Shown here: one piece after another, positions 17,924 to 25,723 of the stretch
Position numbering within the stretch: position 1 is the stretch's first letter
Layout of the letters: each line of letters opens with the position of its first letter
NCBI GenBank assembly: GCA_024654505.1
Contig: JANLHN010000002.1
Span: 1-39,400 of the forward strand
DNA: 39,400 bases
Direction of reading: 5' to 3'
Origin: Nanobdellota archaeon
GTDB lineage: Archaea > Nanobdellota > Nanobdellia > Pacearchaeales > GW2011-AR1
The notes under the pieces: model-generated
Database searches by the model: none
What the model was told of the DNA's origin: nothing
What the model saw: only the letters and a program-made list of their open reading frames with translations
Made by a program: the position numbers and the translations under genes

Positions 17924-18580
17924 TTAAAACTTCTCTCTTAACAAAATAATTATTATTAAGATTAAGAATATAGAGAACGCATATGGGAGGAAGCTTATGA
18001 TTTTGCTGTTCTTTGATTTGTAGATTAATTTTTCTGTTTGTTCTGTTTTTGGATTGGAGAGGGTTATGATTTTCTTCTCTTTTGGGGCTTCGTTGATGGT
18101 TACTTCTTTTGATGTTTCTTCTTTTTGTATAACTTTTTTTGTGGGTTCCTCAATAACCTCCTCCTCTTCAATAACTCCTTCTAAGATTGGTTCTTCAATA
18201 ATTTCTTCATTTGGTTCTTCAACCTTTATTGCAAAATTAAAAGATTCTATCTTACTTTTTTGTCTTAATTTTATTAGGTCTTGAAATTCTCCTATAGACT
18301 CTATTTTCAATCTGATTTCTTTTTTTTCCTCGTTTCCAATGAAGGAGGGAAGGTAGTTCCATGTTGACTTCCAAGAAGATTCCTCTTCGTTCCAAATTTT
18401 GGCGATTGTTTTACCATTTTCTTGTAAGTTAAATTTAAAATCGTAAAGATCCGTCGCATTGAAGAGTTCTAGAGAACATGTGAATTCTTCATTTAATGTG
18501 ACTGTCTCTGGGCAATCAAAATCGACTTCAATAGCTGATACAAATGTTGCTAGGAGGATTATTATAATGATGTATTTCAT
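17924..18580 (-). CDS. Secreted, C-terminally anchored protein with acidic linker
   Basis: This is 218 aa. A signal peptide (MKYIIIIILLATFVSA) precedes a beta-rich domain with two Cys (DFDCPETVTLNEEFTCSLEL) that looks like an Ig- or cohesin-like fold. Next comes a long Glu/Ile/Pro-rich linker at about residues 120-175, and finally a C-terminal membrane helix (FLPYAFSIFLILIIIILL) with a short basic end. The overall plan (signal, beta domain, flexible stalk, anchor) indicates display on the outer face of the membrane. The start codon overlaps the stop of the upstream nuclease-like gene as ATGA, so the pair is one operon. Whether the two products work together is unknown. Confidence 0.65.
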   Translation of the reverse strand: MKYIIIIILLATFVSAIEVDFDCPETVTLNEEFTCSLELFNATDLYDFKFNLQENGKTIAKIWNEEESSWKSTWNYLPSFIGNEEKKEIRLKIESIGEFQDLIKLRQKSKIESFNFAIKVEEPNEEIIEEPILEGVIEEEEVIEEPTKKVIQKEETSKEVTINEAPKEKKIITLSNPKTEQTEKLIYKSKNSKIISFLPYAFSIFLILIIIILLREKF

Positions 18581-19077
18581 CTCATTCTTTTTTCAATGTC
18601 TTTAAAGTCGGTATACTCTACTCGGACCCGATTCTTTTCTTTGACTTTTTTTGCAACGAGAATTTCATTGAAGGTTTTGTTTTCTAAGAGGATGGAACAC
18701 TTTTGTTTTTCTTCTTTACCTAGTAAGCCATTTATCTTGACTTCAACACCAATGATTTTGTATCTTTCTCCATCTATTAATTGAAATGCGATAAAATCTG
18801 GGAATCCTGTTCCAATAGTCATAATTTTTGCGAAGGGATTGAACTTTCTTTTTGCTGGGACGATTCTTTTTTCATCTAAATCCACATTGTTTGACCACTT
18901 ATCTACAATCCATCCCTTTTCTTCTAAATCTTTTCTTACTTTTAGTTCAAATTGCCCGCCGGAAGCTTTGGCTTTCTTTCCACTTTTTATCTTGACTTTC
19001 TTCTTTAGGACAACATGACCTTCATCATCTACAGATGCTTTGTATTCAGACTCTTTTTCTGGAGAGGGTAGTTCCAT
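18577..19077 (-). CDS. PD-(D/E)XK-type nuclease-like protein
   Basis: This is 166 aa. After a charged N-terminus (about 40 residues) the core shows the restriction-endonuclease-like pattern. It has a Gly-Gly with Glu helix (ASGGQFELKVRKDLEEKGW, E44), a GFPDFIAF motif (D94) and VEVKING (E112, K114), then a helix with Gln/Lys. This spacing fits PD-(D/E)XK nucleases such as Hjc-like or VRR-NUC-like enzymes that cut DNA with a metal ion. Conservation of E, D and ExK suggests activity, but the substrate cannot be told. A TATA box (ATTTATAAC, about 19101-19109) supports ATG 19077. The downstream gene starts within the stop codon and encodes a membrane-anchored protein, an odd partner for a nuclease. 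Confidence 0.65.
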   Translation of the reverse strand: MELPSPEKESEYKASVDDEGHVVLKKKVKIKSGKKAKASGGQFELKVRKDLEEKGWIVDKWSNNVDLDEKRIVPAKRKFNPFAKIMTIGTGFPDFIAFQLIDGERYKIIGVEVKINGLLGKEEKQKCSILLENKTFNEILVAKKVKEKNRVRVEYTDFKDIEKRMR

Positions 19078-19186
19078 GTTTAAAGAAGGTAGGAGAAAGT
19101 TATAAATTATGAGGTTTTTATTAATTCTATTAGTTACTCCTTTTAAGTAGAGAAAGATTTATAAATCAATTTATTTTTTTAGAATT

Positions 19187-19909
19187 ATGGCAAATGAGAA
19201 AGAAGGGTGGGTAGTTTTGCCCTTAGTAGATAGAAGTGTTAGCGAACTAGTAATTCCTAGGAGAAACGTTAAACATCTCAGAGAAGTTAGTCGTAACTAT
19301 GTGGAAACTAGTGGTTTGTTATACGGCAATATCTTTGGTGGTTCTGTATATTTTGTAGGGTCTACTTGTCTTGGTGAGGGGTCTAGGACTAGTTGTTCCT
19401 TTGATCCCAAGTTTAGAAATTTTAATAATTTCTATACTCGCAGGCTTAAAGAAGCTTTTCCCAACATGGTAACTATCCAATACCATAATCATCCAACAAT
19501 AACTCCTGATGAATGTGGTCAAGAGTTTATAGAATCTTTAAGAAGAGACGTGGATTCTGGAATATTTGATTATCTTTTAGATCATGGGGTAACTCCTACA
19601 ATTCATGAAGCAATTAGAGAGGGTTCTAGGACTCTTTCACCTCAAGATATTAGGGCCACTTTTGGAAATGTTCATGTTCTTATGACAGATACCGATAGAG
19701 AGGGAGAAGAATTTTCCCATATCAATGCTTATGCTGTTAATCCTAGAGTATGGGGTGGTGAAAGAAGATTTAGAGTGACCCCTCTTAGTCATAAACTTCC
19801 AGCTTTAAGTTCCTTAGTTGGTGGGTGGTGTAATAAGGCATACCAGATTCATGAGAGATGCAAGAGGGAATTTTTAGAGAGGAAAGCTAGAAGGTTGGGA
19901 TTTGAATAA
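19187..19909 (+). CDS. JAMM/MPN-type metalloprotease-like protein
   Basis: This is 240 aa. It shows the JAMM (JAB1/MPN) zinc peptidase elements: E40 in VETSGLLYG, H100 and H102 in YHNHP, and S151xxD154 in LSPQDI. The order is right. However, about 48 residues separate the HxH from the SxxD, much more than the usual spacing of about ten, so a helical insert (IESLRRDVDSG, YLLDHG) interrupts the motif. Such enzymes remove ubiquitin-like or other C-terminal tags, or act on small substrates; no ubiquitin-like protein is evident nearby. A TATA box (GATTTATAAATC, 19156-19167) lies about 25 nt upstream of the ATG. The C-terminus is basic and helical. Confidence 0.6.
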   Translation: MANEKEGWVVLPLVDRSVSELVIPRRNVKHLREVSRNYVETSGLLYGNIFGGSVYFVGSTCLGEGSRTSCSFDPKFRNFNNFYTRRLKEAFPNMVTIQYHNHPTITPDECGQEFIESLRRDVDSGIFDYLLDHGVTPTIHEAIREGSRTLSPQDIRATFGNVHVLMTDTDREGEEFSHINAYAVNPRVWGGERRFRVTPLSHKLPALSSLVGGWCNKAYQIHERCKREFLERKARRLGFE

Positions 19910-20076
19910 AATTTTTATTTGCAAATTATCTTTATGTTCTTAATATTCCTAGCAAGAACGGTTTTTATTTAGTTTGTCTTTAAACAAAATTCTCCAGTTA
20001 TATTATTTGTTAAGATAAGCAATCTATATATTAAAGACTAGGAATCCATATAAGGGGATAAATATTTCTTTTCAGT

Positions 20077-20604
20077 ATGAATTTGGGGGTTGATGAATCC
20101 AATCATGGAAAGGTTCCAGAGATCTTTGTTGGATGTTTTTCTGCGAACCCAGAAGATGCTTTAATTGAAGAGGAGGGGACTTATTCCAAAAGAAGAAGTA
20201 ATCAAATCCAACGTCCTTGTTTTCAGATTCCGTTTAAACATCTTCTTTTTTCCGAGGACCATAAAAGAATTGTTGGGGCCCCTAATTTACCTTTAATTGC
20301 TGTGGGCACTCTTGCGAGTTTTGTTTATGGGGCTTATAGTAAATTGGGAGGGGTGTATCTTGATGGAGAGTTAAATGAGGCACAAACAAGAGCCCTTGAA
20401 AAAATTCTTCATTCTATTTGTCCTGGTATGGGTCTTTTTACTGGGGCGGCTCTTGATACAAGGGTTAGATTAGTTAATGAGGCAGATAATAGGGCGAACA
20501 TGCTTCATAGGTATTATTCACAAGGAAGTGGGGGTAGAAGGGATAAATATCTTGATAGTTTGTTAGACCCTCAAATTAGGCGTTTTCGTGGGTATTTAAT
20601 TTAG
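20077..20604 (+). CDS. RNase HII-like protein with altered motifs
   Basis: This is 175 aa. The start MNLGVDESNHG resembles the RNase HII motif GxDExxxG (D6, E7), but the usual AGRG is SNHG. YLDGEL (D96) and NEADNRANM (D137) lie where RNase HII carries its third and fourth acidic residues, so all four metal ligands seem to be kept at spacings close to the family. The SIxAKxxRD block that normally follows is absent and the protein is shorter than typical RNase HII (about 200-220). It may therefore be a divergent RNase H-fold nuclease or a non-standard substrate form. A TATA-like CATATAAG about 28 nt upstream supports the ATG. It converges with the histone-like gene and overlaps it by 4 nt. Confidence 0.5.
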   Translation: MNLGVDESNHGKVPEIFVGCFSANPEDALIEEEGTYSKRRSNQIQRPCFQIPFKHLLFSEDHKRIVGAPNLPLIAVGTLASFVYGAYSKLGGVYLDGELNEAQTRALEKILHSICPGMGLFTGAALDTRVRLVNEADNRANMLHRYYSQGSGGRRDKYLDSLLDPQIRRFRGYLI

Positions 20605-20762
20605 AGGTCCCTAGCAAAAATAGTTTTTCTTTGATTTGCTTTTGCTCGTTCTTCAGCCTTTTTTATCATGTCTTCGACCTTCTTTTCTAATTCAACTTCT
20701 ACTTCGTCGGAGACTGAGAGCTCTACATATTTCCGGATATTACTCTTTATTATTAGTGCCAT
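20601..20762 (-). CDS. Histone-fold microprotein (DUF1931-like), 53 aa
   Basis: This short frame (ATG 20762, stop 20601) encodes 53 aa: MALIIKSNIRKYV, then a long charged helix (EVEVELEKKVEDMIKKAEER) and AKANQRKTIFARDL. The last part matches the loop and third helix of archaeal histones and of the DUF1931 family (typically 'GRKTVxxxDL'). The first helix is short. It is likely DNA-binding, as dimer or multimer; the acidic first half makes a protein-binding role also possible. The start overlaps the last 23 nt of the LysS gene, so it is probably expressed with LysS. The stop overlaps that of the convergent RNase HII-like gene by 4 nt. Confidence 0.7.
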   Translation of the reverse strand: MALIIKSNIRKYVELSVSDEVEVELEKKVEDMIKKAEERAKANQRKTIFARDL

Positions 20763-22248
20763 CTTGTTCTGGTTTCATGAAAGGAAAGAAGATAACATCA
20801 CGAATTGAATCTTTCCCTGTAAAAAGCATTGTTAATCTATCTATCCCCATTCCAAACCCTGCGGTTGGAGGCATTCCATGCATTAAAGCATTAACAAAAT
20901 CTTCATCCATAGGCATTGCATCTTCATCTCCTTTCTCCAAAAGTTTCTGTTGTTCTTTGAATCTTTCATCTTGGTCGATTGGGTCGTTTAGTTCATCGTA
21001 GGCCTTTATTATTTCTGCACCATCTATAATCAATTGTACAGAATTAATCTTTGATGGGTCCTCTTCATTTCTTTTTGCTAGAGCAATCATTTCAACAGGA
21101 TAATGTGTCAGAATTGTTGGTTGAATAATTCCCGGTCTTACTATTCTTTTATACATTTCATCAAGAAGAGACCCATAATGTTTACATTCAGAAATATCTA
21201 AATTAATTTTTGATTCCTTTATTGCTTTTTTTAATTTTTCAAAATTATCAACCTTATTTATATCTATTTTAGTTGAATTTAAAATAAGGTCTCTGAAGGT
21301 GATTTTTTTAAAAGGAGTCTTTAGAGATATCTTTTTGCCACGATAGTCTATAGAATCTCCTAGTTTTAATTCTTTTCTTAATTTATCAAAGAACCTTTGA
21401 ATGAAGTCTATATGGTACTCATAATTTTTGTAAGCTGCGTAATATTCCATCATAGTAAATTCTGGATTATGGGTAAAGTCAATACCCTCATTTCTAAAGT
21501 TCTTACAAATAGTGTAAACTCTTTCGTAACCCCCGACGATTAGTCTCTTTAAATAAAGTTCTGGAGAGATTGCAAGGTAGGCATTCATGTCTAATGCATT
21601 AATATGGGTAGTAAATGGTTTAGCTGATGCTCCTCCATAAACTGCTTGTATTAAAGGTGTTTCAACTTCCATAAAATTTTCTTCTTCTAGAAATTTTCTT
21701 AGTGTAAATATTATCTTTGCTCGGGTTTCAAAAACTTTCCTAACGTCTTCATTCATAATCAAATCAAGGTATCTTTTTCTGTATCTTTCTTCTTTATCTT
21801 TTAGTCCATGCCATTTCTCTGGAAGGGGTTTTATTGATTTAGATAAAAGGATTAGTTCCTTAACTAGTATAGAAAGTTCTCCTCTTTTTGTTCTTATGGG
21901 GTTTCCCATAATTCCTACAAAGTCTCCTGCATCAGTTGTTTTAAAAATATCCACGGCTTTTTCTGGTGTTTCTCCACTCTGGAGGAGAATTTGTATTTGA
22001 CCTTCATTGTCTTGGATAGTACCAAAAGATATCTTCCCCATAGACCTTCTAGTCATTAGCCTTCCAGCAGTTACTATTTCATCTTTGGAGGTTCCCTCAT
22101 TTTTCAATGTAGAATATTTTTTCTGGAGTTCTCCCGTCCAATGTTTCTTTTCAAATATTTGTGGATAAGGATTGATACCTTCTTTTCTAAGTGCTTCAAT
22201 CTTTTTTATTCTCTCATCAATGATTTGTTTTTCTCTTCCTGTTGCCAT
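20740..22248 (-). CDS. lysS: Lysyl-tRNA synthetase, class II
   Basis: This is 502 aa and charges tRNA-Lys. An N-terminal OB-fold anticodon-binding domain (GRLMTRRSMGKISFGTIQD) is followed by the class II catalytic core. The motif 2 region is FRNEGIDFTHNPEFTMMEYY, and motif 3 is GFGMGIDRLTMLFTG near the C-terminus. The length and the LysS hallmarks (RYRKRYLDLI, ETPLIQAVYGGASAKPF) fit class II LysRS rather than the class I enzyme of many Euryarchaeota. It follows the acylphosphatase gene by one base and overlaps the histone-like gene downstream, so it lies in an operon trmY-acyP-lysS-histone-like or a sub-operon of it. Confidence 0.95.
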   Translation of the reverse strand: MATGREKQIIDERIKKIEALRKEGINPYPQIFEKKHWTGELQKKYSTLKNEGTSKDEIVTAGRLMTRRSMGKISFGTIQDNEGQIQILLQSGETPEKAVDIFKTTDAGDFVGIMGNPIRTKRGELSILVKELILLSKSIKPLPEKWHGLKDKEERYRKRYLDLIMNEDVRKVFETRAKIIFTLRKFLEEENFMEVETPLIQAVYGGASAKPFTTHINALDMNAYLAISPELYLKRLIVGGYERVYTICKNFRNEGIDFTHNPEFTMMEYYAAYKNYEYHIDFIQRFFDKLRKELKLGDSIDYRGKKISLKTPFKKITFRDLILNSTKIDINKVDNFEKLKKAIKESKINLDISECKHYGSLLDEMYKRIVRPGIIQPTILTHYPVEMIALAKRNEEDPSKINSVQLIIDGAEIIKAYDELNDPIDQDERFKEQQKLLEKGDEDAMPMDEDFVNALMHGMPPTAGFGMGIDRLTMLFTGKDSIRDVIFFPFMKPEQDGTNNKE

Positions 22249-22249
22249 C

Positions 22250-22531
22250 TTAGAATCTTAAAACCTTAAAGTCCTTAAATTCTCCCGACCATTTCTTTTC
22301 TTCAAAACTAACATTTCTTATTTGGGCGTGTTTTGGTCCTTCTTTTACAATTCCTGCGAAGCTTTCTATTTTTTCTTTTTCTCCCTCTATAACAATCTCT
22401 ACTTCTCCACTATCTAAATTTCTTGCATAGCCTGTTAGGGATAATTTTTCTGCATTTTCTTTTACAAACTGTCTAAAGAATACTCCTTGGACGGTTCCGT
22501 TTACAATGAGTTTTGCCGCTTTTTTTGCCAT
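22250..22531 (-). CDS. acyP: Acylphosphatase
   Basis: This 93-aa protein matches the acylphosphatase family, which hydrolyses acyl phosphates such as 1,3-bisphosphoglycerate and carbamoyl phosphate. The signature GTVQGVFFRQFV contains the substrate-binding Arg (R20), and GYARNLDSGEVEIVIEG contains the catalytic Asn (N38). The rest follows the compact ferredoxin-like beta/alpha pattern. It lies directly upstream of LysS with a one-base gap. A TATA-like CTATAAAAATAAA overlapping the end of TrmY suggests it can also be transcribed on its own. Confidence 0.93.
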   Translation of the reverse strand: MAKKAAKLIVNGTVQGVFFRQFVKENAEKLSLTGYARNLDSGEVEIVIEGEKEKIESFAGIVKEGPKHAQIRNVSFEEKKWSGEFKDFKVLRF

Positions 22532-22555
22532 GTCTAGGAGAATAACTCTTTATTT

Positions 22556-23134
22556 TTATAGCTTCCTATCTAACTCGTTATGAAGAATAGTGATAACTTG
22601 GCTGGCAAAAAGGACTCTTGGACCAACAGAGATTTTATCAATCTTTTTTAGGAATTTGTCTTTATCTTTTGGAAAGCCGTCTTGGTCGCCGATTATGAAG
22701 ACTTCATTCCCTTTTAATTTGAATTCTCTAATATCCTTTCCTTTTCCGTCGAGAAGGAGAACATCTTTTCCTTCTGTATCTAGTTCTTTTATGACTTTTT
22801 CAAAGCTCTTTTTTTCAATACTTGCACCAGGGAATATTTCTCTTAGACCTTCTTCGTTTGGAGATTTGTAGAGCATTTTTTTAATTAGCCCTGCAACATC
22901 TTTTTTAGAGATTGGAAGGTCTTTATTAGACTCTAGGACTAGGTGTCTTGGGGCGTTTGGGGGTCCATCAAAGATAAGGTGGAGTTTTACATCATCCCTC
23001 ATATGGTTTGATGTGAAGAATACGGAGATGATAACATTACAGACAATGTCCATTCGGCCGGCTTGCATTAGGTTGTCTTTAATCATGTTGCCGGCAGTGA
23101 CTGCCGATTTTGAATAATATAGGAATGTTTTCAT
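22556..23134 (-). CDS. trmY: tRNA (pseudouridine(54)-N(1))-methyltransferase TrmY
   Basis: This 192-aa SPOUT-family methyltransferase uses S-adenosylmethionine to methylate pseudouridine 54 in the T-loop of archaeal tRNA, giving m1-pseudouridine. Family features are HLIFDGPPNAPRHLVLES near residue 60 and, in the C-terminal knot, EVFIIGDQDGFPKD and ISVGPRVLFASQVITILHNELD. The length is typical. A TATA-like ATAAAAAG about 26 nt upstream supports ATG 23134. It is divergent from the nitronate monooxygenase-like gene and the first gene of a run that includes acylphosphatase and LysS. Confidence 0.93.
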   Translation of the reverse strand: MKTFLYYSKSAVTAGNMIKDNLMQAGRMDIVCNVIISVFFTSNHMRDDVKLHLIFDGPPNAPRHLVLESNKDLPISKKDVAGLIKKMLYKSPNEEGLREIFPGASIEKKSFEKVIKELDTEGKDVLLLDGKGKDIREFKLKGNEVFIIGDQDGFPKDKDKFLKKIDKISVGPRVLFASQVITILHNELDRKL

Positions 23135-23243
23135 GCCTATTTGATGAGGAGGGGCTTTTTATATTTTTTATTGTGGATGGAGTGGTATAATAGTCGTTTT
23201 TTAAGATATAAAAATTTAATAATAGGTTTAATCTATTGTTTTG

Positions 23244-24332
23244 ATGATTGACCTTCCGAAGTTCAAAATTGGTAATCTTGAAATGAATCTTATTCAAGGT
23301 GGGATGGGTGTGGGTGTTTCTGGAAAGAATCTTGCGAGTGCTGTTGCTAATTGTGGGGGTGCGGGGATTATTGCAAGTGTTGGTCTTGGGAAGTTGAAGG
23401 GCTATTCTGGAAGATATGCAGATGCTAATCAAGAGGCTCTTCGTGCAGAAATAAGAGGTGCTAGGGAGATGTCTGATGGGGTTATTGGAGCGAATATATT
23501 ACATGCGGTAACTGATTATGAGAAACTAGTTAGAGCTTCTATTGAGGAAGGTGTTGATTTAATAATCTGTGGAGCAGGTATACCTTCTGACCTTCCCCTC
23601 TTAGCAGGAGATTCTTCTGCAAGACTAGTTCCAATAGTCTCTGATGTTAGGGTTGCAAGAATAATCACTAGGGCTTGGAAGAGGTATGGGAGAGTTCCGG
23701 ATGCCTTTATTGTTGAAGGTCCTCGGGCTGGAGGGCATTTAGGATTTAGCTATGATTCTTTAGTTAATGGTACTGCTCCCTCTTTAGAAGATATCTCAAA
23801 AGAAGTAATTGATTTTGCAAATGACCCAAAAAACTTTGGAGAACCTGTTCCGGTAGTTGTGGCTGGAGGAATTTATACGGGGAAGGATATTGCTCATTAT
23901 CAGGGATTGGGGGCGGCAGGGGTTCAAATGGCGACGAGATTTGTGACAACTCGTGAATGTGATGCCGCAGATGCGTTCAAAAGAATGTATCTTAATGCAA
24001 CTCCTGAGGATATTGTGATTATTAAGAGTCCTGTGGGGATGCCTGGGAGGGCTATTAGAAATCCTTTTTTAGACCGTGTGATGGCTGGAGAAAGAACTAA
24101 TTTTAAATGCGGGTTTAATTGTCTTAAGACTTGTGAACCTAAAGAATCACCCTATTGTATTGCAGTAGCCTTGGCGGGGGCTCAGCAAGGTAATTTTAAT
24201 GAGGGTTTTGCATTTGCTGGAGCGAATGCCTATAGGGCTACACCTGAAAGTTGTTTAGATGAGAATGGAGAATTTATTTCTGTTAGAACATTAATGGAAA
24301 GACTTTCTGATGAGTATCCTTCTGTTGCATAA
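23244..24332 (+). CDS. Nitronate monooxygenase / FabK-like FMN flavoprotein
   Basis: This is 362 aa from ATG 23244 (an in-frame TTG lies one codon upstream). The TIM-barrel FMN enzyme pattern is clear: LIQGGMGVGVSGKNLASAVA at the start, VEGPRAGGHLG in the middle, VVVAGGIYTGKDIAHYQGLG and GAAGVQMATRF for phosphate binding. The family includes nitronate monooxygenases and enoyl-ACP reductase FabK. The C-terminus has conserved Cys (CGFNCLKTCEPKESPYCIA), typical of a subgroup from anaerobes and possibly binding iron-sulfur. The substrate is uncertain: no fatty-acid synthesis genes are near, and archaea seldom use FabK. An AT-rich TATA-like stretch (about 23212-23222) precedes it. Confidence 0.85.
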   Translation: MIDLPKFKIGNLEMNLIQGGMGVGVSGKNLASAVANCGGAGIIASVGLGKLKGYSGRYADANQEALRAEIRGAREMSDGVIGANILHAVTDYEKLVRASIEEGVDLIICGAGIPSDLPLLAGDSSARLVPIVSDVRVARIITRAWKRYGRVPDAFIVEGPRAGGHLGFSYDSLVNGTAPSLEDISKEVIDFANDPKNFGEPVPVVVAGGIYTGKDIAHYQGLGAAGVQMATRFVTTRECDAADAFKRMYLNATPEDIVIIKSPVGMPGRAIRNPFLDRVMAGERTNFKCGFNCLKTCEPKESPYCIAVALAGAQQGNFNEGFAFAGANAYRATPESCLDENGEFISVRTLMERLSDEYPSVA

Positions 24333-24451
24333 AAGGTTTATTTAAATTTGTCAGGGGTTGTGCCTTTGTTCAGAACTTTTTTTAATCGTGACGTTAAATG
24401 AAATAATCTTTTTAGATAAACTATTTAAACAAATTTAATTATTTAGTTTAT

Positions 24452-24919
24452 ATGGGTGATTTGAATATTTTAGCTGTTTGCACAAAATGCGGTGCTAAAT
24501 GTTGTAAACTGGGTGGCTCTAATTTTTCTACAAAAGAAAGAAACGCAATTATTCATGCAGGATATCCAGACTATACTAAGGAAATATCTACAAATCATTG
24601 GGAATTTATAAGCAAAAAAGGAATTTGTCCATATCTTAATAAAAATAATAGTTGTGGTATCTATGAGGTAAGACCTCTTGCCTGTAAATGTTTTCCCGTT
24701 CACCCAGAGATTAAAAACGGAAAAAAAGAATATTATCTCTCACAATGTCCTTTGGGGAAAATATTACCTAAAGAAATGATTTCTCAAATGAAAAAAGATA
24801 TCTCAAAATATCCCGATAAAATAATAAAAGAAAGATTAGAAAAATCAAATATTTCTAAGGAAGACTTTGTTTTAATAAAAAAGAGATTAAAAGATTTAAA
24901 AAGTATTAAAATTAAATAA
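24452..24919 (+). CDS. YkgJ-family CxxCxxxCC protein
   Basis: This is 155 aa. The N-terminal CTKCGAKCCKLGG has the CxxCxxxCC signature, followed by CPYL, SCGIYEVRPLACKCFP and QCPLG. This set of seven or eight Cys defines the YkgJ-type putative zinc- or iron-chelating domain. Its biochemical role is poorly defined in the family. The last 40 residues are Lys-rich and helical. AT-rich sequence with TTTAAAC and TTTAAT lies upstream. The gene converges with the AlkD-like gene, with about 50 nt between. Confidence 0.85.
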   Translation: MGDLNILAVCTKCGAKCCKLGGSNFSTKERNAIIHAGYPDYTKEISTNHWEFISKKGICPYLNKNNSCGIYEVRPLACKCFPVHPEIKNGKKEYYLSQCPLGKILPKEMISQMKKDISKYPDKIIKERLEKSNISKEDFVLIKKRLKDLKSIKIK

Positions 24920-24970
24920 TCTCTAAAAAGATTACTCTAAACTTATTTCTTCACCCCATTAGTTAGTGCC

Positions 24971-25693
24971 TTACAGATTGTTTGGTCTTAGATTAAATTC
25001 TCCCTTTAGGAAGCCTCTTCTTTTATCTTCAGGCATTCTCTCAATAGCATATCTTAAAGTTGTTCTTGGGAGGCTCTTATAATTTCCGATTATGAAGTCT
25101 TCGACTTTCTTTGGTTTCTTTTTCCAAGCTTCTCGGAGCATCCAACCTATCGCCTTGTGGATTAGGTCGTGTTTGTCTTCTAGATGAAGTTTTGATATCT
25201 TTAGGCATTCATCGACATAACCTTCCCTGATAAAAGGGAATGTTCCTAGGATAGAAATTCTTTTCTCCCAGAGGTTTTTTGATTTAGATAGTTTGTATAA
25301 AACATTTATTTGGTCTTGATTTTCTAAGATGTAATTGCCTATGATGTTTGGAGCGGATAGGTCTACTAAGTCCCAGTTGTTTACTCTTTTTGCGTTTTTG
25401 AGATACAGATTAAATATTTGTTTCTTGTTTTTGGCTTTTTTGTATTTTTCAACTAAGATTAAAAGAGAAATTAATCTTTCTTCATGGATTGGGGATTGTA
25501 ATAGTTTTATTGTTTGGTCTAAAGAAAATCTTTTTTCTGTTTCTTTTGCAATCATTCTTTGGACTGGAACAGAAATTCCAAGAAAAATATCTCCTTCACC
25601 ATATTGACCTTTTCCCGTCTTGAAAAATCTTTGATAATCCGGAATCTTCTTTAGATTAGTATGTTTTTTGAGGGCTGCTTTTAATTGTTTCAT
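24971..25693 (-). CDS. AlkD-like DNA alkylation repair protein
   Basis: This is 240 aa, built of HEAT-like helical repeats as in the DNA glycosylase AlkD, which removes positively charged alkylated bases such as 7-methylguanine. Family features are YFKTGKGQYGEGDIF-like text near residue 24 (FFKTGKGQYGEGDIFLGISV), ERLISLLILVEKY, NNWDLVDLSAPNIIG and WEKRISILGTFPFIREG. The W and D in NNWDLVD fit AlkD active-site positions. The C-terminal MLREAWKKKPKKVEDFI and LRYAIERMPEDKR are also typical. A TATA box (TTTATAAAAATC, about 25712-25723) precedes it by about 25 nt. It is monocistronic or read with nothing obvious. Confidence 0.9.
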   Translation of the reverse strand: MKQLKAALKKHTNLKKIPDYQRFFKTGKGQYGEGDIFLGISVPVQRMIAKETEKRFSLDQTIKLLQSPIHEERLISLLILVEKYKKAKNKKQIFNLYLKNAKRVNNWDLVDLSAPNIIGNYILENQDQINVLYKLSKSKNLWEKRISILGTFPFIREGYVDECLKISKLHLEDKHDLIHKAIGWMLREAWKKKPKKVEDFIIGNYKSLPRTTLRYAIERMPEDKRRGFLKGEFNLRPNNL

Positions 25694-25723
25694 AAAATAA
25701 TCTAAGAATTGATTTTTATAAAC

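Noticed and set aside
19935-20000. Remnant of a second histone-like gene (minus-strand KTVLARNIK resembles RKTIFARDL)
   Set aside because: Only about eight codons match, stop codons lie directly upstream, and no start or further helix is visible; chance or an old fragment.
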